Positions 11,240-22,493 of a DNA stretch of 64,000 nucleotides are shown here, piece by piece. The notes under the pieces were generated by a model. That model ran no database searches. It was not told where the DNA came from and saw only the letters and a list, made by a program, of their open reading frames with translations. The stretch covers positions 41,321,001 to 41,385,000 of the forward strand of contig JARZZO010000011.1 of NCBI GenBank assembly GCA_030544215.1. Direction: 5' to 3'. Source of the DNA: Zantedeschia hybrid cultivar. Taxonomy: Eukaryota > Streptophyta > Magnoliopsida > Alismatales > Araceae. Made by a program: the position numbers and the translations under genes. Position 1 is the first letter of the stretch, and the number at the start of each line of letters is the position of its first letter.

Positions 11240-12779
11240 TGTTAGTATTAGATAGTCTCAAAGCCAATCCGATACTATGTACTGATTCAGATTATTAATA
11301 AATGGCAATAATTCATTGTGTGTAATTAATTCGATCTATGTTTATCATATCACGATGAAGTCCATGAACATGTGCAATAGTCTTCGGATTATGATGAGAT
11401 CATAATTACGGGACCGAAGACTTATAAACACATGTTCTTAATTGTTCCTAGTCATAGGATGTTTGAGATAGGACATTGAACATCCGGATAGACTAGTATA
11501 GGTTACTTCGGCTCATATGATGAGGGTGACTGATCCCATAAGTCACTTGTGTGGAGACACTATGCTGGACCTGTAGGTGCTCATTGGCGAATGAGTGCAC
11601 TGAACTGATCCGACTATGAATAGCTGGATGGTAAACACCTCACTGTTAACCAGCTCGATTCTTTTGTCACGGTTGCATGGATGATCCTTGGATCTGAGAT
11701 GCCAAAGATATCTTGTTGGTACTTGGCTTATCAATAAGTCAAGCGATCGGGTTCAGGGAAATGCCCTCGAAGGTAATTGTGTGTTCAATACAGGATCATC
11801 CGCTCTCAGTAGTTTGAGAGAGAATGTTCCGAGAATGATGCGCTTAAAGTCCCTGGCCAGGGCGGACTCTGTATTCGATAAGGAGTTATCGGATTCAGAT
11901 TAGCGGCATCTGATTCAAGTGAATCGACCGAATAGGATTTAACAGTAAACCATACCCTAGGTCCATTCGGGAATATTGCACGGATGAAGGATTATATCCG
12001 CGCGCTAACCGATGATAGAAAGGTTCCAATAGAGGGTTGCGATAACCCCAGTGCCATCTAGGATCACGCGATGTTGCTTGGCATCCAACGTGATCAGAAG
12101 TCCGTCTGAATTTATTGTGGGACAATAAATTCGGCTGATTAATTGAATATAAGGATATTAATTAATTCAGTGGGTCAGTAAAAGGTTACTGGGCTTAATG
12201 GGCTAATAACTGGACTGGTATTTGGGCCTAGAGGGTCACACACAAATGGTTTTCAAATCGATGGATAATCCAACAGGATTTCGGATAAGTCTGGGTTTTT
12301 ACGAAAAACCGTAGACAGACTTATTATAAAAGAACGGATATTATGTCGGGGGCTAGCAACCCTAACCTAGCCGTCGTTCCATCTCTATCCTCTCTTCCAT
12401 ACGCACGACACGAGGCCGGCCCTCCGGAGGCTCCGCTTCGATTCCCGACCGCTCTGCCTACCGTTTGACGGGAGATTCTGAATCTGTATGTCGCGGCAGA
12501 TTATGCGAAGCCAGATGGGATCCACGAACGTCGAATCGAGCGAGGAAGCGAGGACGATCCATCGTGAGGAGAACCGCGTGGATATCGCTAGAGGTCGGCC
12601 ATCTGGGCGACTTGCGGCATTGCTCCAACGGAACCGGAAAACGAACGCGGATTCGAATCCGCGCAAGGTAAATCTGATTTACTCCGGTTTTATTTAATCG
12701 TTCGAAACGGGATGGATCCGATCCCGAAAAATTTATTCCGCTGCATTTTTGGTCGGATATCGACACAGCGATCCCAACA
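11240..12779 (+). repeat. Copia-A 5' LTR
   Basis: The 1540-bp LTR has TG...CA ends and TATAAAAG at 12325-12332. Compared with the 3' LTR it lacks about 40 bp near 11718, where the 3' copy has extra sequence after TTGTTGGTAC. Small ORFs on either strand inside it have no domain and are not genes. Confidence 0.92.
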
Positions 12780-12780
12780 G

Positions 12781-12792
12781 TGGTATCAGAGC
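12781..12792 (+). promoter_or_regulatory. Copia-A primer-binding site (initiator Met tRNA)
   Basis: TGGTATCAGAGC begins one base after the LTR end. It is the standard plant copia primer site, complementary to the 3' end of initiator Met tRNA. Confidence 0.93.
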
Positions 12793-15117
12793 CTGGTTCC
12801 ACTGTGTTTTCGCCGTTTCGATCTCTTTTTGATAATTTTGTAATTAATTCCATGCATGTGATGCGTTCATGAGATGAACACAGCAAGTTTAAGACAAACT
12901 GTAAGAATTCAATTTATTTTATTTTCTGCAATTTTCGTGTGTTCTTCGTCGGACGAAGAACAACTCGTATCGGATTGTTCATGGGCATCCCATGCGTTGG
13001 GAAGGGCTCGATGGAGCATGGGATTCCTCCCATGGGGTCGTGGATAGAAGCTATGATCTTGCATCTTGACCGGGGGGATAAATAACCCCTATATTTAGTT
13101 TTATTTTTCCAAAATATGGGGTTCCTATTATTTTTGCAGAAAATAGAGATTTGGGGGGGGGGGGGGGGGGGGATTGGAAGAAAACTGCCGGCAACCAGGG
13201 GTTGCCGGCACCGTCGCCGGTGCCCCTGGGCGCTGGCGGCTGCCCTTTGGCCGGGGCCCTGCCCGCCAGCACTTGTGGGGAAGGTTGTCGGCGGCAGGGA
13301 GCTGCCGCCCCCCACCCTGCGCGCAGCTAGGGTTTCCTAGCTGCGCTCGGGTGGGGGGGGGGGCGGGCCCGATGGGCCTGGCCGGGCCCCGGGTCTGAGC
13401 TAGCCCGGCCCTGGACCCGGACCAGGTCCGCGCCCTTGTGGGCGGACCTGGGTCCGAACCAGGGGCCGGCTGGGCTTAGCCAAGGTCCGTTCCGGACCAT
13501 TGGACCGCTGCCCCCTTTTTTCCCCTTTATTTTCTTGTTTTTAATCCCTAATTTTATCTACTTATTGTTCCAAATTAAAATAGAATTTAATTATTATTTG
13601 TAATGAGATTTTACAATAAGATTAAGCTCTGTTTTTAATTTTATGGTTCAATAATTAGATTAATATGGATTAATGTGATAATTAACAAGTTGTTGTTAAT
13701 TTAATCTAATTGTTAGATTAAAGGACATAATTGGGGAATAAATTTAATTGTTAAATTTATCATTTAATGTCAGTTAATCTTATCAGCATGGAATGTTACA
13801 ATCTTGTCAAATTAGAGTTTATGTGCATTTATTTTAATGTGCATTGGTTTGCTTATTTTAATTCTGATTTAATCAACATGCTTAAATAGAAAATATTTTT
13901 GAAAAATTCTAAATTCTCCAAAATTTTGTTTGGTCCTTGGTTTTGTGAAACCAAAATTATTAGTTATTTTCGAAAATTTTAATTAGCCATTTGATGTGCT
14001 ATTTCATGTGTGGATTGTTTAAATAAAACACATGGTGGTCATGGACGAGCATTAATTGTGGATGTGGAATGTGATTGTGTGGTTTATTGTTTATTAATAA
14101 ATAGAGGTCTGCGAACCTCTCCCTCTCATATTACATTGTATTTCTACCTCTCTCCTTAATGTAATCGCCATAAGGCTTCCGCTTTTAAATTATTATGTAA
14201 TTACGAATTATGATGTAATTTGATCGAGGCGGCTGCGCACGGAGCAAGGATGATCCACAACTGCCGACAAGATGAAAATGAAGGAGTTCATTGAATCCAT
14301 GGGTTTCCAGACTCATGATATAAGTTGTTGTATTGTGTATGTGTGTGCGTTTGACTGTCTGGCTCATGTCAAACCGTAGTGCCGTCCATTACCACACTAA
14401 TAACATGTATGTGATGCGTGTGTTTCTATTTTGATTGTGAATCAAATTAGGTAGGTTATTAGTATAAATATATATTCGATATATCTAATACTATCGCCTA
14501 GGATGAGACCAAACTAATAAATAAAACCTTCGTAACAAATTTTAAGCCGTAGCGCGAGTCATTGAGAATGCACCGCGTGGCTCTCCATAAATATGATTAA
14601 TAGAACTTAATTCAGTGATGGCAGATACTATGTGTTTACCCGAGGTCTGCCATTGTCTGTTGAGAGGACTGTTGATCATGGCATTAGATGCCTTTGGATA
14701 AGAGTAGAGGAACAATATAGTTATCCACGTGTTTACCCGGGAACTATATTTCTACTCTACTTTGTCACGTATTGATAGTAATACTTAAACCGGGGATAGT
14801 GGTCTACTGTGTTTACCTGGGACCATTAAACTTGGGAGCCGAAATATGATCGGATATTGCAAGGAGTTGCAACTATCATGAGATGATTGCTCTGAGATAG
14901 CAGTATGATACTACGTGTTTACCCGAGGTCATACTGTGATGCATGGAGATTCTGATCCCCACTAGAAGACAGTCGGCGTCTCCTGTTCTGTATATATGAA
15001 GGTTATACAGTCCGTCGAAAATTAGTGGGAGTAAAACTAGATAATAAAAGACCATATCTTGTTTTAGTTAATCTGAATACCTGTTAATTATCATTTGATT
15101 ATCTTCTGTAGGCTAGA
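12793..15117 (+). other. Copia-A untranslated leader
   Basis: No ORF with a recognisable domain occurs in these 2.3 kb. It holds a run of 20 G at 13153-13172, a GC-rich island at about 13180-13500 with a strong hairpin at 13418-13456, an AT-rich middle, and a structured region at 14618-15029 just before gag. Copia-B has a leader with the same order of parts. Confidence 0.8.
14618..15029 (+). promoter_or_regulatory. Copia-A structured leader: four stem-loops, TTGCAA hairpin, three-way fold
   Basis: Four stem-loops have arms 14618-14625/14646-14653, 14715-14722/14742-14749 (plus an outer 8-bp arm 14701-14708/14751-14758), 14797-14804/14821-14828 and 14901-14908/14929-14936. All have 8-bp stems of different sequence. 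Their 16-20 nt loops share GTGTTTACCYGRG. TTGCAA at 14857-14862 and 14867-14872 form a further hairpin. CCCACTA (14958-14964) pairs with TAGTGGG (15023-15029) around two inner hairpins, AGAC/GTCT and CTGTAT/ATACAG. The region ends 88 nt before the gag ATG. The role is unknown; RNA packaging, dimerisation or translation control are possibilities. Confidence 0.75.
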
Positions 15118-18100
15118 ATGTCGCACCATAACCCGTTGCGAGGCATACTTGATGCCAACCGTTTGACAGGCACCAACTACTCAGACTGGCTCAAGAACCT
15201 GAAAATTGTCCTCAGGTCTGAGCAGATTGCCTACGTCTTGGATAATGAACCTCCTACTGAACCAGCATTAGATGCCCCAGAGGAGGAAATCATAGCGTAT
15301 GAAAAATGGAAGGAAGATTCCACCATGGCCTAATGCTACATGTTAGCCTCTATGAGCAATGAGTTGCAGAGGTAACATGAAGAGATGGATGCTAGATCCA
15401 TCATGCTCCATTTGAAGGAGCTATTTGGTGAGCAGAGCAGAATCGAATGATATGAGATATTGAAGAATCTGTTCAAGACTCAGATGGCAGAGGGAACTTC
15501 AGTACAGAATCACATGCCGAAGATGATTGAGTGGGTGGAGAGGCTGGATGCTCTTGGGATCACACTTCTCAAGAAGATGCACACATACCTCGTGTTATCT
15601 TTACTTCCACAATCATATGCTCAGTTCATCGTTAATTTTAACATGAACAAGATCCAAGCCACCTTAGCTAAACTACTGAACATGTTAAAGACTGCAGAGG
15701 AGAACCTTGTGAAGGATAAACCCCAAGTCCTCATAGTTGGTAAGACCAACAGAAAAAGACTTGCAGTCCAAGCTTTTCGTAAGAATAAGAACAAGGTTCA
15801 GAGAAAGGCAAAGGTTGTCAAGAAAGACAAAGGCAAGAGTGCTGAGAAAGGTGATTGCTTCTACTGTCACCAGAAGGGCCACTGGAAGAGGAATTGCAAA
15901 GAATACCTCAAGGATAAGGCACAAGGAACTGTGAAGCAGCAGGACGCTTCAGGTATCTATATGATAGATGTAAACTTGTCAATAAGAGATTGTATATCAT
16001 GGGTATTAGATACTGGATGTGTATCTCATATCTGCAATTCTGTGCAGGCACTGACAATAAGACGTAAGCTGAGGACCGGTGAGGTGGAGCTGAGGCTAGG
16101 TAACGGCGCAAGAGTTGCGGCGATCGTTGTGGGGACAGTGAAGCTTAAACTACTATCCGGAGACACATTTTCATTAGATGAATGTTATTATGTACCTAGC
16201 ATAATAAGGAACATCATTTCTATTTCATGTTTAGATAGAATTGGATACAATTTAAATTTTAGGAACAATAGTTGTTCAATTTATTTTGGAAATAAATTAA
16301 TAGCTTTTGCTATATTATCCAATGGTTTGTATCTATTAAATGTGTCTCATGAAAATTTACAGATCGGTTCTTCAATTAAAAGAAGTAAGTATGAAATGAA
16401 CAAAGCCTACTTGTGGCATTGTAGGCTTGGACACATTGGTGAAAACAGACTCCAAAGGATGCATAAAGATGGATATTTAGATCCATTTGATTATGAATCA
16501 TATGCAACCTGTGAGTCATGTTTAATGGGTAAAATGGCTAAGTCTCCATTTAGTGGAACTGGAGAACGAGCCAAAGACATATTAGAACTCATACATTCAG
16601 ATGTATGTGGTCCTATGTCAACCCAAGCCATTGGTGGTTTCTCATACTTCATTACATTTACTGATGATTACTCAAGGTTTGAATATATATACTTATTGAA
16701 GTATAAATCTGAAGCCTTTGAGAAATTAAGAGAATTTAAGAATGAAGTAGAAAAATAAACTGGAAAAAGTATAAAAACCATCCGATCCGATCGGGGTGGT
16801 GAATACTTGAGTACAGAGTTCATTAAATACTTAAAGGATAATGGTATCCTTTCTCAGCTTACACCTCCTTATACACCTCAAATGAATGGTGTATCAGAAA
16901 GAAGAAATTGCACATTAATGGAAATGGTGCGATCCATGATGAGCATGTCCAAATTACCAGTGTTCTTATGGGGATATGCACTTAGCTCGGCTATGTATAT
17001 CCTGAACAAGGTACCCAGCAAGTCTGTTGAAACCACTCCATATGAGATATGGAATGGAAAGAAACCAGACCTTAAACATGTTAAAGTTTGGGGATATCCT
17101 GCTCATGTTAAAAGACATGACGTAGATAAGTTGGAGTCCAGAACTGACAAATACAGATTTGTGGGATATCCAAAGGAAACTTATGGATATTACTTTTATC
17201 ATCCTCGTGAACAAAAGGTGTTTGTGTCCAGGAGAGCTGTCTTTCTGGAAGAAGATTATATTCTCCAGAATGACAGTGGGAGTAAAGTAACTCTGGAAGA
17301 AATTTCAGACCCACAAACTAGTAATGGTTCATCAGATGAACCGTCAGTTTCTGAACCTGTTCAAAATGATACACAGGAACCTCGTAGGTCTGAAAGAGTA
17401 TCTAAACCACCAGAAAGATATGTGGGACATATTAATTTGGATGGTTCAAGGATACCCTATAATGAGGATGATGATCTTAAGACTTACTAGGAGGACATTG
17501 AAAGTCCAGAAGCCGGGAAATGGTGGGAATCCATGAATTCTAAAATATAGTCCATGTATATCAACCAAGTTTGGAACTTGGAAGATTTACCCGATGGTAT
17601 AGTACCTATCGGTTGCAAATAGATCTTTAAAAGAAAGATCGGTGCAAATGGACGTATTGAGACATATAAAGCAAGATTAGTGGCGAAAGGCTATCGTCAA
17701 ACACAAGGTGTTGACTATGACGAAACCTTTTCACCCGTTACTATGATTAAGTCTATCAGAATTCTTCTTACCATTGCTGCCTACCATGATTATGAAATCT
17801 GGCAGATGGATGTGAAGACTGCCTTCCTCAATGGAAACCTTGAGGAGGAGGTGTATATGATACAACCAGAAGGATTCACATCCAAAGAATCTCCAGACAT
17901 GGTATGCAAGTTGTAGAGGTCCATTTATAGATTGAAGCAAGCTTCTCGAAGCTGGAACATAAGATTTGATGAGGCAATCAAATCTTATGGCTTCATTAAG
18001 AATGAAGATGAGCCATGTGTATACAAGAAAAACAGTGGGAGCGCAATCACATTTCGATTCTTTACGTTGACGACATCCTACTCATCGGGAATGATGTCAT

Positions 18101-18993
18101 CAGTAAAGATATGGCTGTCAAAGAACTTCTCCATGAAGGATTTGGGAGAAGCATCTTACGTATTAGGAATACGGATCTATAGAGATAGATCAAAGAAGAT
18201 GATAGCTTTAACCCAATCCATGTACATAGAAACTATTGTCAAAAGGTTTGGCATGTAAAATTCCAAGAGAGGTCTCATACCGATGGGACATGGAATTTCA
18301 CTCTCTAAAGGTCAGTCTCCCAAGACACCTGAAGAGAGAGCTGTGATGGATAAAGTCCCCTATGCTTCTGCCAAATGCTCCATCATGTATGCCATGCTAT
18401 GTACTAGACCTGATGTAGCATATGCTCTAAGTGTTACGAGCAGACATCAGGCAGATCCAGGTGATGAACACTGGAAGGCTGTGAAATGCATCCTTAAGTA
18501 CTTGAGAAGGACTAAGGATCTATTTCTAGTCTATGGAGGAGGAGACTTAAAGTTACAAGGATACACTGACTCGAGTTTTCAGTCTGATCCTGATGACAGC
18601 AAGTCAACATCAGGTTTTGTTTTCACACTCAACGGGGGAGCAGTGAGCTGGAAAAGTTCCAAGCAGGAAACTACTGCTGATTCGACAACGGAAGCCGAGT
18701 ATATTGCTGCTGCTGAAGCCGCCAAGGAAGCTGTATGGATGAAGAAATTCATCGGCGATGTTGGTGTGGTGGAAAGCATATCTGGTCCCGTCCCACTGCT
18801 GTGTGACAACAATGGGGCGATTGCTCAAGCGAAAGAGCCGAGGTCTCATCAGAAGTCGTAGCACACTCTGCGGCGCTTTCATCTGATCAGAGAGATTATA
18901 GCTCGAGGAGATGTCATGGTGGAAAGAGTTCCTTCAGCCGACAGCATAGCAGATCCACTTACAAAGCCTTTGTCTCATTTGAGCGTCACTTAG
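15118..18993 (+). pseudogene. Copia-A gag-pol polyprotein, broken
   Basis: A single frame runs from the ATG at 15118 to TAG at 18991-18993. Order: gag with a UBN2-like N-terminal part (TNYSDWLKNL region) and a CCHC knuckle, CFYCHQKGHWKRNC, near 15860; protease with LDTGCVSHIC near 16005; GAG-pre-integrase with WHCRLGH near 16415; integrase core with HSDVCGP, FTDDYS and SERRN near 16590-16910; RT with VKTAFLNG near 17815 and YVDD at 18063-18074; RNase H with GYTDSSF near 18560 and SKQETTADSTTEAEY near 18660. Stops include 15331, 15376, about 15448, 16756 and several in RT. The YVDD segment lies in another frame, between two compensating frameshifts. The product would be a self-cleaving polyprotein for particle assembly, reverse transcription and integration, but this copy cannot make it. 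Confidence 0.92.
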
Positions 18994-19034
18994 AGAATAT
19001 GGGTATTCTGTATAAAAGTGATTGGCTTTAGTCC

Positions 19035-19044
19035 AAGTGGGAGA
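19035..19044 (+). promoter_or_regulatory. Copia-A polypurine tract
   Basis: AAGTGGGAGA directly precedes the 3' LTR at 19046. This is a common copia polypurine sequence. Confidence 0.85.
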
Positions 19045-19045
19045 T

Positions 19046-20623
19046 TGTTAGTATTAGATAGTCTCAAAGCCAATCCGATACTATGTACTGATTCAGATTA
19101 TTAATAAATGACAATAATTCATTGTGTGTAATTAATTCGATCTATGTTTATCATATCACGATGAAGTCCATAAACATGTGCAACAGTCTTCGGATTATGA
19201 TGAAATCATAATTACGGGACCGAAGACTTATAAACACATGTTCTTAATTGTTCCTAGTCATAGGATGTTTGAGATAGGACATCGAACATCCGGATAGACT
19301 AGCATAGGTTACTTCGGCTCATATGATGAGGGTGACTGATCCCATAAGTCACTTGTGTGGAGACACTATGCTGGACCTGTAGGTTCTCATTGGCGAATGA
19401 GTTCACTGAACTGATTCGACTATGAATCGCTGGATGGTAAACACCTCACTGTTAACCAGCTCGATTCTTTGGTCACGGTTACGTGGATGATCCTTGGACC
19501 TGAGACGCCAAAGATATCTTGTTGGTACATTTCTGAACTTTGACCTTGACTAATGAATCCCTAACCATGGGTTATCAATAAGTCAAGCAATCGGGTTCAG
19601 GGAAATGCCCTCGAAGGTAATTGTGTGTTCAATATGGGATCATCTGCTCTCGGTAGTTTGAGAGAGAATGTTCCGGGAATGATGTGCTTAAAGTCCCTGG
19701 CCAGGGCGGACTCTGTATTCGATAAGGGGTTATCGGATTCAGATTAGCGGCATTTGATTCAAGTGAATCGACCGAATAGGGTTTAACAGTAAACCATACC
19801 CTAGGTCGATTCGGGAACATTGCACTGATGAAGGATTATATTCGCGCGCTAACTGATGATAGAAAGGTTCCAATAGAGGGTTGCGATAACCCCAATGCCA
19901 TCTAGGATCACGCGATGTTGCTTGGCATCCAACGTGATCGGAAGTCCGTCTGAATTTATTGTCGGACAATAAATTCGACTGATTAATTGAATATAAGGAT
20001 ATTAATTAATTTAGTGGGTCAGTAAAAGGTTGCTGGGCTTAATGGGTTATTAACTGGATTGGTATTTGGGCCTAGAGGGTCACACGCAAATGGTTTTCAA
20101 GTCGATGGATAATTTGACAGGATTTCAGATAAGTCTGGGTTTTTACGAAAAACCGTAGACAAACTTATTATAAAAGAATGGATACTACGTCGGGGGCTAG
20201 CAACCCTAACCTAGCCTTTGTTCCACCTCTATCCTCTCTTCCAGACGCACGACATGAGGCCGGCCCTCTAGAGGCTCCGCTTTGATTCCCGACCGCTCCA
20301 CCTTCCATTTGACGGGAGATTCTGAATCCACATGTTGCAGCGGATTACGCGAAGCCAGACGGGATCAACGAACGTCGAATCGAGCGAGGAAGCGAGGACG
20401 ATCCATCGCGAGGAGAACCTCGTGGATACCGCTAGAGGTCAGGCATCTGCGCGACTTGTAGCATCGCTCCAACGGAACTGGAAAACGAACGCGGATTTGA
20501 ATCCATGCAAGGTAAATCCGATTTACTCCAGTTTTATTTAATCGTTCGAAATGGGATGGATCCAATCCCGAAAAATTTATTCCGCTGCGTTTTTGGTCGG
20601 ATCTCGACACAGCGATCCCAACA
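19046..20623 (+). repeat. Copia-A 3' LTR
   Basis: The 1578-bp LTR aligns with 11240-12779 along its length, with scattered substitutions and one roughly 40-bp indel. TATAAAAG is at 20169-20176. It ends CAACA, followed by CTACC. Confidence 0.92.
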
Positions 20624-22493
20624 CTACCTTCAACTCATCTTCTACCCTGAGTAACTCCTGACTTCTCTTCACAAAATGATCCATAAGAGACCACCTTCCT
20701 GACCTCTCAGTTTGTTTAGTTGGTAAATAACCCAATCCAAATCCCCCAATGATAGGATTTTCCGGGATAGGTTCTCAAATTCCTTACTCTTCTTTGCCTA
20801 ACCCAGAGCCTGAGTTGTACCCCATCTTATCCATAAGTTGCCAACCTATGCTAGGCCGGGGCCTAGGATGAGAAATGACTAACGAAAGAATGGGCTCTTT
20901 ACCCTGTCTAGAGGTTATCGTGGATGGAATTTGTTCAGCCGGCATTGAGTCCAATGACTCGATATAGGGGGTGCTTTTGACTTTCACAATCTTCCCGTTG
21001 TACAGGAACTTATAACACTGATAGTTGGTGGATGGTATCCCCAAGGTTTGATCCATCCAGGGTCTCCCTAGAATGGCATTCTATATAGGTTTGACATCCA
21101 GAATGGAGAATTCGGAGATCATGGCCACGGGGCCAATTTCCAACTGGAGAAAGATCTTGCCGTCAGCCGGCCTTTGGGAATTGTCGTAGGCCGAAACCAT
21201 CATGGAAGTGGACTCTATATTTTCTAGATCGATCCTATCTTTTTGAGAGTCTTGAGGGGACAAACATTGATTGGTGCACCGATATCTAGTAGGATGGAGT
21301 CTACTGAGTGACCATTGAGTGTGGTAGTTAGGTATAAGGGAAGGGATCGACATTCAGGGGGAGCTAGATCCTTATCCAAGAAGGATATCATAGGTGCCTG
21401 GGTGACTGAGAGAATGGCATTTGTGATTCCACCGATAGGAAGATCTTCATTGATTGTGATTTGTTTGAGGTAAGTGAACAATGTCTCCCTATGTGTAGAA
21501 GATCTCTGAATCAACTCTAGGACTGAGATTTGGCCGGAGTTTTTCCTAGATGTTGTAGGATGTCATACTCTGATTGAGTAATCCCTCCGGTTGGATTTGA
21601 ATTTTCTTGAGAATCCAAGGGTTGACTTGGAGGAATGATGCAGTTCCTCAACGTAACACCTATTGGACTTGGATCTGCTGCTTGATTTGATTTCAGTGGT
21701 AATTTTATGGGTTGAATTGGGTCACTGGACCCATCTTTGTGGTTGGGAATAGGACAAACAAAGAAGGTTCACCATTTGTGATTGAAGGAACTTGGATGAG
21801 AGTGACTGGGTTGATGACTGTTGATTGCTCCTTAGGTCGGATTAGGACCAATGGTTTGTTTTGAATGATTGTGGAAACTTCTGGCATGGGCTTTTTAGTT
21901 TCATTCATCTGAGTGGGGACTTGATGTTGTATCTAAGACCCTTCGTATTCCCAATACTGCTCCCTGCGAACAACTCTTGGTTCTAGGTCTTTGATTAGGG
22001 TGTTGACTTTCCCTTGGGAACTAGACGGATCTTGAACTGCTTGGTGGGATGGCAGAGGGTCCTTTACAATTCCCAATTCTTCCTTGGCCCTTAACGTCTC
22101 AATAGCCTTCTTCATATCCTCCCAATTGATTCTACCCACATCGTTCAGGTCATACACCCAGTCTCTAAAGGTAAAGCAATTGTTGATTGTGTGTCCGGGG
22201 ATCTTGTGGTACAGACAGTACCTAGATGTGCCCATGTTGCATGGAACACCTTCACGCTGTGGTGGAAGTTGAATGGCATTTCAAGCTAGCAGGGCATAGA
22301 AGATGTTTGCTAATGACTATGGCAAAGGTGGGTAGGATGTACGCTTGGGCATGGGACAGCTATAATTATAGTTGGGCAAGGGACAAATATAATTAGTTGA
22401 AGGAAGAACTGCTTAGTATTGCTTCTAGTTAGGTTGGGTATCTAACTTGAGTTGAGAGTTGAGAAGCCTAGAAGGTTGTCCTAACATGCTCAC
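20624..22493 (-). pseudogene. Gypsy fragment X: knuckle, protease and G-patch region, minus strand
   Basis: Read from 22493 downward, this continues the gag fragment at 47862-48385 beyond the Athila insertion. Visible parts: CLYHKIPGHTINNC near 22220 (CX2HX4HX4C knuckle); protease motif LLDIGAPINVCPLK near 21250, then AYDNSQRP near 21200 and GRPW near 21070, typical of plant gypsy proteases; then a G-patch, IGWQLMDKMGYNSGSGLGK, near 20850-20800. A G-patch is a glycine-rich RNA-processing or RNA-binding motif. Stops and frameshifts break the frame throughout. RT and integrase are not present. Related copy Y is at 52424-57200. Confidence 0.82.

Larger units (their letters stand above)
11240..20623 (+). 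mobile_element. Copia-A: Ty1/copia LTR retrotransposon
   Basis: Both LTRs (11240-12779 and 19046-20623) run from TGTTAG to CAACA. The initiator-Met primer site lies 1 bp after the 5' LTR, and a polypurine tract precedes the 3' LTR. Integrase before RT is the copia order. The leader is about 2.3 kb and the LTRs about 1.55 kb, both long for copia. The coding region is one frame broken by stops and a local frameshift. Flanking 5-mers CTTCT and CTACC match at only three of five positions, so the target duplication is decayed or an end has been rearranged. Confidence 0.93.
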
